Shown: positions 30,101 through 38,356 of the stretch, piece by piece
Numbering within the stretch: position 1 is the first letter of the stretch
How the letters are laid out: the number at the start of each line of letters is the position of its first letter
DNA from: F23-D06 sp045130275
GTDB lineage: Bacteria > Bacteroidota > Bacteroidia > Bacteroidales > WCHB1-69
Direction: 5' to 3'
DNA: 64,000 bases
Assembly (NCBI GenBank): GCA_045130275.1
Contig: JBGUPL010000013.1
Coordinates: forward strand, 7,088-71,087
Translations under genes and position numbers: made by a program
Notes under the pieces: model-generated
Database searches by the model: none
What the model was told of the DNA's origin: nothing
The model's input: only the letters and a program-made list of their open reading frames with translations

Positions 30101-30570
30101 GTGACCGTAATCACCTGCTGTTCAACTTCTTTCACCTTATTCCAAACTCCATTTTCGGAAGTCAGCGACCATTCCACATTATTCAGATTTCCATTGCGGT
30201 TGATAGAGAATGCGGTTTTAGCGGTATATGTAACACTATCATTTCCAACGAATTGCAGACTACACCAACCATCTTTCGTGCCACGTTTGAGATACTGCCG
30301 CAGGTCGTTGATGGCGATGCCTTTGTTCTTGTCGCTGAACTGGAATTCGGGGTCGGAGTACTGATTCTCTTTCTTTTCGGCGATGCTTTGCAGCCGCGGC
30401 GTTTTGCAGAACAACGCCATGCAGATCGCATCGAGAATAGTGCTCTTGCCCGCACCCGAGGGACCCCAAATCATGAAAATATGCTGATTCTCGGGCATCA
30501 GATGCTCAAAATCGACAACCGCTTCCGCAATGGAGTTGATATTTCGTATATCTAATCGTTTGAATTTCAT
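27175..30570 (-). CDS. sbcC: Nuclease SbcCD ATPase subunit (Rad50-like)
   Basis: SMC-like ATPase that works with SbcD in trimming hairpins and blocked DNA ends. The 1,131 residues start MKFKRLDIRNINSIAE and show the Walker A loop GPSGAGKST (about residue 37). Two long Gln/Glu/Lys-rich coiled coils flank the zinc hook CPVCGQK (about residue 555). The C-terminal ABC signature is MVSGGESFLISIALALG, with Walker B FLFIDEGISQLDG. It is downstream of sbcD on the same strand, across a 127-base gap holding a dispersed palindrome and a small heptamer array. The extreme C-terminus overlaps tandem repeat DNA. Confidence 0.95.
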   Translation of the reverse strand: MKFKRLDIRNINSIAEAVVDFEHLMPENQHIFMIWGPSGAGKSTILDAICMALFCKTPRLQSIAEKKENQYSDPEFQFSDKNKGIAINDLRQYLKRGTKDGWCSLQFVGNDSVTYTAKTAFSINRNGNLNNVEWSLTSENGVWNKVKEVEQQVITVTGLTYDQFCRTTMLAQGEFTKFMKSDQNAKAEILEKLTDTSIFSEIGRRIYEKYNAQKRAYEQLNSQNENIVRLNEEQITEYQQNIQDIEAENKQIDEELKVLTNKSNWINQLAQYQENVRTSEAQWVSADAATKSEAHLRTQETVQRWEKTEKVRKTYAEMVQLRQDVDLLQASEKKYKSEYQLLTSGLQYERQQLELLHAEIEKLQNEQKTQAYKVDVYAEAPVLCEKLGQFARFQQDLSQTEDKIKATTVSIGQYGEALEKKKGEIGQQQEIITQLTQEAATLKSQTQQFDLAELTRQQTEKTNLLNQLANIRKSVQELRNQQDAIAALKNAVTTQQQNVQELGQQFAEAQRRYSSAKAAQETAQKCYDSAAQSVNDFAKQIRAGLQVGDTCPVCGQKVEQLLTNEAVEQSVKMLQQQLSEANVALTDAKNAMDVAATNLSRAQAGFEIAQKDLQNKSQQQKTALTALGETCKSLNITMDKTIDEQIENQIFTADSAAKEIACRIQAAIQLNKQLTEKTELLSQQGKRMEELTADRHQAEVNLVSAQKSLDSLQAQKTQTDQNIETSKAELAAFFSEIYPKWEENPPETAETLDREAKAYEKCKEVLRNRQDSAEKRELELQQMHTFEKKVSALFPFPASEVAKPCEQLAEEWMQLAENCVVLAQKQSELSKKMSQTEVFLQDYYRQHSEISEQMLSELAGISAEMIAQLREQLKTVQEVAHTAYGKWQQAQETLRKHEESKPEMGEEEPLSDIEQQIRTKNDLKTQKSQQIGQIQQILRQDADNKRKYADTLAKLDALQQQVRQWERLNNVFGDSTGKTFRKIAQSFILQKLLDNTNYFLGMLSDRYELTGAGRELMILVKDKYLGDAPRPVEMVSGGESFLISIALALGLSNLALQGISSDFLFIDEGISQLDGTLCDSVVNTLQQLHHIVHCSIGIISHLDVLADKIPTKIIVQPVSHGTSEVTIHNVE

Positions 30571-30590
30571 TATTTAGTGGTTGGTGAACA

Positions 30591-30611
30591 GTTTAAGGTT
30601 TAAGGTAATAA
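30591..30611. repeat. Short 7-bp tandem array sbcD/sbcC
   Basis: Two GTTTAAG heptamers and a degenerate third (GTAATAA) in the gap upstream of sbcC. Confidence 0.6.
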
Positions 30612-30623
30612 AAATTTGAAACA

Positions 30624-30662
30624 CATTCCTTGAGCAGTCCCAGTAGGGACAAGAGCTCGGTA
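30624..30662. repeat. Dispersed palindromic repeat, copy B
   Basis: Starts CATTCCTTGAGCAG and ends AGAGCTCGGTA with the hairpin GTCCC-AGTA-GGGAC. It is the second copy of the element at 21621-21659. Loop bases differ while the stem is kept. Confidence 0.85.
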
Positions 30663-30697
30663 GAATTTTGAAATGAATTCGCAACCATGGTTAGTAG

Positions 30698-31885
30698 CTA
30701 TCGTGATTGTTCCTCCCTAACCTCTTGTATGACAGAATGTAACAATTCTTTCAGCGTATCGTCCATATCGGTTTGGAGGGTGTCGGTGAAGTAGCGTTCG
30801 GCAATCTCGAAGGGGTCTTTTTCGCGGAATTCCGACAGGTTGAAGTCCGGTTTTTCCACAGCAGTCTTGCCTTCGGAGGTGGGACGCGAGACTTTGTAGT
30901 CGCAATAGAGGAGGTCTTCGCCGCGTTCCAAAATGCCGCGTATTCGGTTCTCCGTGTCGGAGGGCAGCCGCTCGGCCGACAAGACATTGACCTGCACATA
31001 GCCCTGTCGTTCAGGAAGATGCGTCTCCAAATAGTCCAAAGCCTCTTCCAACGGCTGCGGTTCGGCGGGAATCATATAGAATTTTCGCAAGGGTTCCAGA
31101 TCGATCGTTTCTATCTTTGGCATATCCCCGTGATTATCAATGGTGACCATCGTCACTGAGTGCGAAAACTGCTCTTTGAAGTTGAGCTGCACCGGACTGC
31201 CGCAGTAGCGCGCCTTGCCATTCGGCAGGGTCTGCGGTGTGTGGATATGCCCTAGCGCAAAATAGTCGTAATAATCATCTATATCACAGAGATTCATACT
31301 GTTAATACCACCAACTATGTCACGGCCGTTGAACGAGGTGCTCTCATGCGCGCTGAAGATGGCGTTGCCAATTGTAGTATGTCCCATCAGAATTACAGGC
31401 AAATTCCGGGTGTTTCGAGCACGGATTTCGGTCAGCACAATATTGTATAGATCATTTTGATAATCAGGCACATAAGGAATAGCCGCAATCCAGCCTTTGT
31501 CGGGAATCTCGACAATGTGTTTGTCGAGAAGATATTGGTCGTCAGCACGTTCCGCCGCGCCGACAAAGTAGGCGTTCACGCGCCGCCACACCCCGGACAT
31601 ACTCTCCACTCGCGAACTACTGTCGTGGTTGCCGGCCGTGAGGACAACCGGCATTTCCGGTGCCAAGTCGCAGATTCTAAGCAGATTGTCGGAAAGGAAA
31701 CGCATGGAACTGTTGCTGGGCGCGTTCTTGTCGTAAAGGTCGCCGCTGACGATAAGCGCGTCAGGGCGCTCGCGCACAATGATATCGCAGAGTTGATCTA
31801 AGAAGCATTGGTGTTCTTCCTGCCTATCGTAGTGGAAGTTAAGCACCTGTCCGATGTGCCAGTCTGAAGTGTGTACTATTTTCAT
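30698..31885 (-). CDS. sbcD: Nuclease SbcCD subunit D (Mre11-like)
   Basis: Mn-dependent metallophosphatase nuclease subunit. ATG at 31885 gives MKIVHTSDWHIGQ, the first phosphoesterase motif; the longer frame to 31906 would overlap the promoter element. Further motifs: VSGDLYDKNAPS, TAGNHDSSSR, LMGHTTIG and YFALGHIHTPQ. 395 residues, the usual length. Heads the sbcD-sbcC pair and diverges from gmk. Confidence 0.95.
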   Translation of the reverse strand: MKIVHTSDWHIGQVLNFHYDRQEEHQCFLDQLCDIIVRERPDALIVSGDLYDKNAPSNSSMRFLSDNLLRICDLAPEMPVVLTAGNHDSSSRVESMSGVWRRVNAYFVGAAERADDQYLLDKHIVEIPDKGWIAAIPYVPDYQNDLYNIVLTEIRARNTRNLPVILMGHTTIGNAIFSAHESTSFNGRDIVGGINSMNLCDIDDYYDYFALGHIHTPQTLPNGKARYCGSPVQLNFKEQFSHSVTMVTIDNHGDMPKIETIDLEPLRKFYMIPAEPQPLEEALDYLETHLPERQGYVQVNVLSAERLPSDTENRIRGILERGEDLLYCDYKVSRPTSEGKTAVEKPDFNLSEFREKDPFEIAERYFTDTLQTDMDDTLKELLHSVIQEVREEQSR

Positions 31886-31903
31886 TATACCCGTTTTGAG
31901 CGG

Positions 31904-31911
31904 CAAAAATA
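31904..31911 (-). promoter_or_regulatory. Bacteroidota -7 element (sbcD)
   Basis: TATTTTTG on the minus strand, 19 bases upstream of the sbcD start. It forms a divergent promoter pair with the gmk element. Confidence 0.55.
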
Positions 31912-31967
31912 CTATTTTTTCAAAGGATATTTTCCGTGGAAGCCCATGACCATGTCTTAAAAAATGT

Positions 31968-31975
31968 TATCTTTG
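31968..31975 (+). promoter_or_regulatory. Bacteroidota -7 element (gmk)
   Basis: TATCTTTG 19 bases upstream of the gmk start, followed by GCAGCC as at both tRNA promoters. Confidence 0.6.
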
Positions 31976-31994
31976 CAGCCTAAATCAACCTGAT

Positions 31995-32564
31995 ATGAAT
32001 GGCAAAGTAATTATTGTATCCGCGCCTTCCGGGGCCGGCAAAACCTCTATCGTCAAGCACGTTCTGAATTTCCTTCCCGAACTGCGCTTCTCCACATCGG
32101 CCACCACCCGCACCATGCGTAAGGGTGAGGTCAACGGCAAGGACTACCATTTTCTCTCCGTGGACGACTTCAAAAAGGGTATCCGTCGCAACGATTTCCT
32201 CGAATGGGAGGAGGTATATGCCAACCAGTTCTACGGCACGCTCAAGAGCGAAATCCAACGCATCTGGGACGAGGGCAAGACGGTGATTTTCGATGTGGAT
32301 GTGAAAGGAGGTCTCAACATCAAGAAATATTTCGGCGACAACGCACTGGCCATCTTTGTGGAACCGCCCACCGTGCAGGAGTTGGAAAACCGGCTTCGCA
32401 ATCGCGGCACCGAGACCGAAGAGTCGTTGCGCAAAAGAGTCGAAAAGGCTGAGTACGAGCTCTCCTTCGCGCCCCAGTTCGACAAGATCATCCTCAACGA
32501 CAATCTCGACGATGCCCGTGAGGAAATGCTCCAAACAATTCGCGAATTCCTTGATAAAGAATGA
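31995..32564 (+). CDS. gmk: Guanylate kinase
   Basis: Phosphorylates GMP to GDP. 189 residues with the P-loop SAPSGAGKTSIV, the GMP-binding segment RFSTSATTRTMRKGEVNGKDY and the lid region RLRNRGTETEESLRKRV. The stop overlaps the next start by four bases (ATGA), so the two genes are translationally coupled. Confidence 0.97.
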   Translation: MNGKVIIVSAPSGAGKTSIVKHVLNFLPELRFSTSATTRTMRKGEVNGKDYHFLSVDDFKKGIRRNDFLEWEEVYANQFYGTLKSEIQRIWDEGKTVIFDVDVKGGLNIKKYFGDNALAIFVEPPTVQELENRLRNRGTETEESLRKRVEKAEYELSFAPQFDKIILNDNLDDAREEMLQTIREFLDKE

Positions 32565-33679
32565 GTTGTAAGCAAAAACATATCGCCATCATCGGGGCGG
32601 GCGCTTCGGGGCTGTTCTTGGCGAGGAAGCTTTCCGAATCGCCGGAAGTGGATGTCACCGTTTTCGAGAAAAACCGCCAAGTGGGCGCTAAGTTGCGTGC
32701 CTCGGGCGGTGGCAAAGCCAACCTTTTCAACCGCGATATACGTCCAAAACACTATAATCAACCGGATTTTATCGAAGCATTGCTACGACGATATTCCCCG
32801 GAACAGCTTGAAAACCAGTTCGCTGAATGGGGTCTGGTGACCGTTTCCGACGAGGAAGGGCGTGTCTATCCTGCCTCGCAGTTCTCCCAAACTGTGGTCG
32901 ATGTGCTCACTCAACATACGCATGATAAAACTCGATTAGAGACGAATTACGACATCCAACATATTGAGTATAAAAACAATACGTGGATAATCAACGACCA
33001 CCCCACCCCATTTGATGTGTTGGTTCTGGCGTCAGGATCCCCTGCCGGGATGATTCCGAAAAACCAACGTAATTACAATCTCTATTTGCAAGATTTATCC
33101 CTGAAAACCAATCCATTAGAGTCTTCTTTGTCTGGTTTTATCCTAAAAGATTACCCGAAGTCGATATCAGGCTGCCGAACGAAGGCTATTGTTTCCTTGT
33201 ATCAAAACAAAAAACTGATACATAAGGAGTTCGGTGAAATCACGTTTAAGGACGACGGAGTGTCTGGTATTGTTGTCATGAACCTGTCGGCCCATTACAG
33301 ACGGTTGCAATCAAAGAAGAATTGCCGCTTGGACATCAACCTCACCTATTGGGACGAAAGTTTCGACACAAGCACATATATTCATAAAAATCAAAATGTT
33401 ATAGGATTATTGCATCCTAAATTGGCTGCTCTTTATCAGCAAAAGCCTTTCGACATCCATCGCCTCATCTTCCAAATCGAAGACACCTATCCGTTGGAAG
33501 GGGCGCAGGTGGCCCACGGCGGCATCGACCTGTCGGAAATTGATGGGAACTTCGCTGCAAAAAGGTTTAAGAACCTCTTTATTCTGGGCGAAATGTTGGA
33601 TGTAGATGGCGTTTGCGGCGGCTACAATCTGTTTTTCGCGTTCGCATCGGCTGCGATAGTCGGAAACAATATCCTGTAG
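32561..33679 (+). CDS. FAD-binding oxidoreductase, YhiN/HI0933 family
   Basis: 372 residues of the flavoprotein family annotated as aminoacetone oxidase-like or YhiN. The N-terminal dinucleotide fold IAIIGAGASGLFLARKL is followed by the family signature ASGGGKANLFNRD. The C-terminal block GGYNLFFAFASAAIVGNNI, preceded by GEMLDVDGVCGG, is also characteristic. Members bind FAD and NAD(P), but the physiological substrate is not established. Coupled to gmk by a 4-base overlap. Slightly shorter than the usual roughly 400 residues. Confidence 0.88.
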   Translation: MSCKQKHIAIIGAGASGLFLARKLSESPEVDVTVFEKNRQVGAKLRASGGGKANLFNRDIRPKHYNQPDFIEALLRRYSPEQLENQFAEWGLVTVSDEEGRVYPASQFSQTVVDVLTQHTHDKTRLETNYDIQHIEYKNNTWIINDHPTPFDVLVLASGSPAGMIPKNQRNYNLYLQDLSLKTNPLESSLSGFILKDYPKSISGCRTKAIVSLYQNKKLIHKEFGEITFKDDGVSGIVVMNLSAHYRRLQSKKNCRLDINLTYWDESFDTSTYIHKNQNVIGLLHPKLAALYQQKPFDIHRLIFQIEDTYPLEGAQVAHGGIDLSEIDGNFAAKRFKNLFILGEMLDVDGVCGGYNLFFAFASAAIVGNNIL

Positions 33680-33714
33680 TGGCGATTATTCGTCAATCTT
33701 CTTTCAAAAAATCG

Positions 33715-33722
33715 TATCTTTG
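33715..33722 (+). promoter_or_regulatory. Bacteroidota -7 element (purL)
   Basis: TATCTTTG 25 bases upstream of the purL start. Confidence 0.6.
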
Positions 33723-33747
33723 CGCCGCATTTTAGAATTTACAGATT

Positions 33748-36700
33748 ATGCGTGACGCTCGTATCTTTATAGAGAAAAAACAGGGTTTTCAGGTCGAGGC
33801 CGACAGTTTGAAAGCCACTTTGAACCAGAACTTTAACCTAAACATCACCAATCTTCGACATCTGAAGGTCTATGACATTTTCAACATAGATGAAGAACTG
33901 TTGAAGAAAGCCGAAAACGTGGTTTTCTCCGAGCCCGTAACGGACAACGTGAGCCATGAGTTCCCCTTGGAGGGACTTAAATATTTCGCCGTGGAGTTCC
34001 TGCCCGGACAGTTCGACCAGCGCGCCGACAGTGCCATGCAGTGCCTTAAACTCTTGAACCCCAAGACGGAAGCGGTCATCAAAAGCGCTAACCTTTACGT
34101 GATTGACGGCGAACTGACCGACGATCAATGGCAAAAGGTCAAGAAATTCTGCATCAACGAGGTAGAAGCCCGCGAAAAGGACATGTCCCGATTGGAGCTG
34201 ACCGAAAATCCTGATGTTCAAGATGTTCCGATATACAATGGTTTCAGAACCTGGACAGAGGAACAGTTGCGCGATTTCCATGGCAAGATGGGATTGGCCA
34301 TGTCGCTGGAAGACCTGAAGTTCATCCAGCAATATTTCGCCAATGATGAGAAACGCGATCCGTCCGACACGGAAATCAAGCTGCTGGACACCTACTGGAG
34401 CGACCACTGCCGCCACACAACTTTCGAAACGGCCATCACGGACATCCAGACGGAGGGCGACAACGTTTACAAAGAGCAAATTGAGAATGCGTTGCGGGAA
34501 TATCTCGCCGTGCGCGACGAGATGTACGGCAAAGAGACGCAACGGCCGGTCACGCTGATGGATTTGGCTTCCATTAACGGCAAATACGAATACAAGCGCG
34601 GCAACCTTCCCGACAAGGAGATTTCCGAGGAGAACAACGCCTGCAGCATCCGCGTGAAGGTGGATGTTGATGGCAAAGAGGAAGACTGGCTGTTGATGTA
34701 CAAAAACGAGACGCACAACCACCCGACGGAAATCGAGCCCTTCGGTGGTGCAGCCACTTGCGTGGGCGGCGCCATCCGCGACCCGCTGAGCGGCCGTAGC
34801 TACGTGTATCAGGCACTGCGTGTTACAGGTGCGGGTGACATTAACGCCCCGATTTCCGCCACGCTGCCCGGCAAACTCCCGCAGTCGGTGATTTCCAAGA
34901 CCGCCGCCGCTGGATATTCCTCCTACGGCAACCAAATCGGTTTGGCTACCACCTGCGTTCGCGAAATCTATCATCCTGATTATCAAGCAAAACGTCTGGA
35001 AATCGGTGCCGTGGTGGGTGCCGTTCCCGAGAATCAGGTGCGCCGTGAGCGTCCGCTGCCCGGCGACATCATCATCATGTTCGGTGGCCGTACGGGACGC
35101 GACGGTATCGGAGGCGCCACCGGTTCCTCGAAGGAGCACACCGAGAAGTCGCTCGACACCTGCGCCGCGGAGGTGCAGAAAGGTAACGCACCCGAAGAGC
35201 GCAAAATCCAGCATTTGTTCCGCCGTCCCGAGGTGACCAAGCTCATCAAGAAGTCCAACGACTTCGGTGCTGGCGGTGTCAGCGTCGCCATCGGCGAGCT
35301 GGCCGACGGACTCACCATCGATTTGGACACAGTACGTACGAAATACAAAGGTCTGAACGGCACAGAAGTCGCCATCAGCGAGTCGCAGGAGCGCATGAGC
35401 GTGGTGGTCGCGCCCGAAGACGTGGAGACCTTCTTCCAGTACTGCCGCGAGGAGAACCTGGAGGCCAACATCATCGCCAAGGTGACCGACAACAACCGCC
35501 TGACGATGACGTGGCGCGGCAAGACCATTGTCGATCTCAGCCGCGATTTCATCAACACCAACGGCGTGCGCCAGAAGGTGACCGCCAAAATCGCGCACGT
35601 GGCTGACGATGTGCTGAAACCTGCTGAAATTCAAGGGAAAACGATGCAGGAAAAGTGGCATAGCTGCCTTACCAATCCGAACGTGGCTTCCCAAAAGGGG
35701 TTGATCGAGATGTTCGACGCCACCATCGGTGCATCCACCGTGTTGATGCCCTTCGGCGGCAAAGACCAATTGACGGAAGCGCAGGTGAGCGCACAGAAAC
35801 TGCCTGTACTGCACGGACATACGGATCTCGCCTCCATCATGGCATTCGGTTACAACCCGTTCATCGCTATCCGTTCGCCGTACCACGCAGGGGTGATGGC
35901 CGTGTTGGAAGCCATGTCGAAAATTGTGGCTGCTGGCGGCGACTACCACAAGATCCGCTTCACCTTCCAAGAATATTTCGAAAAACTCGGCAAAGATGCT
36001 ACCCGCTGGGGCAAGCCGCTTTCCGCGTTGCTCGGTGCTTTCTGGATGCAGAAAGAGTTCGGACTCGCTTCCTTGGGCGGCAAGGACTCCATGAGCGGCA
36101 CCTTCAAAGACATGCACGTGCCGCCCACCATCGTCTCCTTCGCCATCACCACGGAGAATTCCGACCACATCATTTCGCCGGAATTCAAACAAAAAGGAAA
36201 CTATATTTACCTTATTGAGAATAAATTAGAAAACGATATCCCGAACATTCAGCACACAGCCGAGATATTCGACTTTGTACGTAAAAACATTCTGGACCAA
36301 AAGATAATCTCTGCATTCACGCTGCAGTTCGGCGGCATTGCGGAAGCATTGGCCAAGATGAGCTTCGGAAACGATTTAGGCTTTGATATTCAGACAAATA
36401 AAGACTTGTTTGCATACGGTTACGGTAGTTTCATCGTGGAAACCACCGAAAAGTTAGACGCCCCGTTCGCCATCGAGTTGGGTAAAATCGCTGACGACTT
36501 CATCGTCAACGGCGAAAAGCTCGACAAGGCGGCGTTGTTGGCGGCTTGGCGCGGTTTCTACGGCAAGCTTTACCCACAAACTGCCCCGAACGAGACGGCT
36601 TCCGTGGGCGCGGAGTTCGCCCGCAACGTGCAAAACAACAATTTCGCGCCTGCCACGAAAGTCAGCAAGCCGAAAGTGATTCTGCCCGTATTCCCCGGCA

Positions 36701-37464
36701 CCAACTGCGACTACGACACCGCGAAGGCTTTCGAGGATGCCGGTGCGGAAACCCGCATTTTGGTCTTCAAAAACTTGGACGAAGCGGCCATCGAGCACTC
36801 CATCGACGAGCTGGCGGCAGCCATCCGTGAGTCGCAGATCCTTGCGCTCTCCGGCGGTTTCAGTTTGGGAGACGAGCCCGACGGCAGCGGCAAGTTCATC
36901 GCCAACGTGCTGAACAGTCCGAAGGTCAAAGCGGCAGTCGAAGATCTGTTAGCCCGCAAGTGCTTGGTGCTTGGCATCTGCAACGGCTTCCAGGCGCTTG
37001 TCAAGTCCGGTCTGTTGCCTTTCGGTAAACTCGGCGATGTCACGCCCGACTCCCCCACCCTCTACCGCAACAACATCAACCGTCACATCTCGCGCATCGT
37101 GCGCACCCGCGTGGGCAGCACCAACTCCCCATGGCTTGCCTCCTTCAACGAGGGCGATGTCCACCAAATCGCGGTCAGCCACGGAGAGGGCAAGTTCGTG
37201 GTGTCGGAGCAATTGGCCAAGCAACTTTTCGAGAACGGCCAAGTTGCATTCCAGTATTGCGACGAAAACGGACAAGTGAGCATGGATCCGGAAGACAACC
37301 CGAACGGCTCCTTCTACGCTATCGAGGGCATCGTCTCCGACAACGGCTTGATTCTCGGCAAGATGGGTCACAGCGAACGCAAAGGACATAACCTCTACAA
37401 GAACATCAGCGGAAACAAAGTGCAGGATATCTTTGCGAATGCAGTTCATTACTTTAAAGGTTAA
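33748..37464 (+). CDS. purL: Phosphoribosylformylglycinamidine synthase
   Basis: Large single-chain FGAM synthase of purine synthesis, converting FGAR to FGAM with glutamine and ATP. 1,238 residues, normal for the fused type. An N-terminal domain leads to two synthetase halves (HCRHTTFETAI, ETHNHPTEIEPFGGAATCVGG, GGKDSMSGTF), then the class I glutaminase domain near residue 975 (ILPVFPGTNCDYDTAKAF) with the catalytic Cys in LGICNGFQALV and a late SHGEGKF. The final codons (Lys-Gly-stop) already belong to a 7-bp tandem array. Confidence 0.97.
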   Translation: MRDARIFIEKKQGFQVEADSLKATLNQNFNLNITNLRHLKVYDIFNIDEELLKKAENVVFSEPVTDNVSHEFPLEGLKYFAVEFLPGQFDQRADSAMQCLKLLNPKTEAVIKSANLYVIDGELTDDQWQKVKKFCINEVEAREKDMSRLELTENPDVQDVPIYNGFRTWTEEQLRDFHGKMGLAMSLEDLKFIQQYFANDEKRDPSDTEIKLLDTYWSDHCRHTTFETAITDIQTEGDNVYKEQIENALREYLAVRDEMYGKETQRPVTLMDLASINGKYEYKRGNLPDKEISEENNACSIRVKVDVDGKEEDWLLMYKNETHNHPTEIEPFGGAATCVGGAIRDPLSGRSYVYQALRVTGAGDINAPISATLPGKLPQSVISKTAAAGYSSYGNQIGLATTCVREIYHPDYQAKRLEIGAVVGAVPENQVRRERPLPGDIIIMFGGRTGRDGIGGATGSSKEHTEKSLDTCAAEVQKGNAPEERKIQHLFRRPEVTKLIKKSNDFGAGGVSVAIGELADGLTIDLDTVRTKYKGLNGTEVAISESQERMSVVVAPEDVETFFQYCREENLEANIIAKVTDNNRLTMTWRGKTIVDLSRDFINTNGVRQKVTAKIAHVADDVLKPAEIQGKTMQEKWHSCLTNPNVASQKGLIEMFDATIGASTVLMPFGGKDQLTEAQVSAQKLPVLHGHTDLASIMAFGYNPFIAIRSPYHAGVMAVLEAMSKIVAAGGDYHKIRFTFQEYFEKLGKDATRWGKPLSALLGAFWMQKEFGLASLGGKDSMSGTFKDMHVPPTIVSFAITTENSDHIISPEFKQKGNYIYLIENKLENDIPNIQHTAEIFDFVRKNILDQKIISAFTLQFGGIAEALAKMSFGNDLGFDIQTNKDLFAYGYGSFIVETTEKLDAPFAIELGKIADDFIVNGEKLDKAALLAAWRGFYGKLYPQTAPNETASVGAEFARNVQNNNFAPATKVSKPKVILPVFPGTNCDYDTAKAFEDAGAETRILVFKNLDEAAIEHSIDELAAAIRESQILALSGGFSLGDEPDGSGKFIANVLNSPKVKAAVEDLLARKCLVLGICNGFQALVKSGLLPFGKLGDVTPDSPTLYRNNINRHISRIVRTRVGSTNSPWLASFNEGDVHQIAVSHGEGKFVVSEQLAKQLFENGQVAFQYCDENGQVSMDPEDNPNGSFYAIEGIVSDNGLILGKMGHSERKGHNLYKNISGNKVQDIFANAVHYFKG

Positions 37465-37548
37465 AGGCTAAGGGTTAAAGGTTAAAGATGCGACCCGTAC
37501 CATTAACCGTTAACCGTTAACCATTAACCATTAACCGTTAACCATTAT
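37456..37548. repeat. Two opposed 7-bp tandem arrays purL/bifunctional nuclease
   Basis: First array 37456-37483: four heptamers AAAGGTT-type, starting inside the last purL codons. Second array 37500-37548: seven heptamers CCATTAA / CCGTTAA, running into the ATG of the next gene. The second is close to the reverse complement of the first (GGTTAA versus TTAACC), so the transcript could fold over the stop-start junction. Confidence 0.92.
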
Positions 37549-38185
37549 GAGAATCAACGATATAGAATACATTGAGGTGGAAGTCCTGGATGTGCGGGCG
37601 GCGGCGCAGGCGAGCGAAGCATTCTCCATGATTGTGACGGAGCGCTACCATCCGGACCATTACATCCCGATCATCATCGGGTTGAATGAAGCCCGGGCAA
37701 TTCTGGGCGAGCGTCACGGCCGTCTGCCGCAGCGACCGCTCACGCACACCCTCTTCGCAGACCTGCTGACAGACCATATTCCAGACTACAATCTTGAATT
37801 TGTCTCCATCGACGACTTCGGCGACGGCATCTATTACGCTTCTATCGTTATCCAATCGCCCACGGGCACCTATTTCAACGTGGACGCGCGCCCGTCGGAT
37901 GCGGTGGCTATCGCTTTGCACGCGAATATCCCCATCTACTTCCGGAAATCCTTGTTCGAGAAGCAGATGCAGATTGCCAAAAAGGCCTCCGACTATCAGG
38001 AAACGGCCGATTTCATGGATTTCCGTCCCGGGGCCAAAGCAGCACCCACCGTCCCCTCCGCTGAAACGGAATGGGAGACCATGTCCTTGTCGGAACTCAA
38101 CGACTTGTTGCAAAATGCCATAGAAGAGGAAAATTACGAACTGGCTGCGAAGATCCAGGAGGAGATTGATAAGAGAGGGGCTTAG
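37547..38185 (+). CDS. Bifunctional nuclease family protein (DUF151) with UVR motif
   Basis: 212 residues: an N-terminal DUF151/bifunctional nuclease domain (about 1-135; HYIPIIIGLNEARAIL, HTLFADLLTD, YFNVDARPSDAVAIAL), a linker, then a C-terminal UvrB/UvrC-type motif (SLSELNDLLQNAIEEENYELAAKIQEEIDKR). Domain order is standard for Bacteroidota members. Some relatives show DNase/RNase activity; the cellular role is unclear. The start ATG shares bases with the last unit of the upstream array. Confidence 0.9.
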   Translation: MRINDIEYIEVEVLDVRAAAQASEAFSMIVTERYHPDHYIPIIIGLNEARAILGERHGRLPQRPLTHTLFADLLTDHIPDYNLEFVSIDDFGDGIYYASIVIQSPTGTYFNVDARPSDAVAIALHANIPIYFRKSLFEKQMQIAKKASDYQETADFMDFRPGAKAAPTVPSAETEWETMSLSELNDLLQNAIEEENYELAAKIQEEIDKRGA

Positions 38186-38188
38186 GTG

Positions 38189-38251
38189 GTTGTTGGTTGT
38201 TGGCTGTTGGCTATTAGCTATTGGCTGTTGGCTATTAGCTATTGGCTGTTG
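38189..38251. repeat. Nine-unit 7-bp tandem array upstream of recQ
   Basis: Nine heptamers in a row (TTGTTGG twice, then CTGTTGG, CTATTAG and CTATTGG in changing order), beginning three bases after the preceding stop codon. Reverse complement of the unit at 4736-4763. Confidence 0.95.
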
Positions 38252-38290
38252 GCTGGTCACTGGCGAGAAATTTGAAAACTGAAACCGATT

Positions 38291-38349
38291 GACTTAGACT
38301 TAGACTTGGACTTAGACTTGGACTTAGACTTAGAACTTAGACTTAGAAC
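38291..38349. repeat. 6-bp tandem array directly upstream of recQ
   Basis: Seven GACTTA / GACTTG hexamers (38291-38332) and then a degenerate GAACTTA-type tail, ending eight bases before the recQ ATG. The only clear hexameric member. Confidence 0.9.
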
Positions 38350-38356
38350 ATAAACT

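Noticed and set aside
33838..36192. 784-codon open frame antisense to purL
   Set aside because: Shadow created by purL codon use; no recognisable motif and no promoter.
38189..38349. CRISPR-like array
   Set aside because: Units are 6-7 bases in direct succession without spacers, and no cas gene is in the window.
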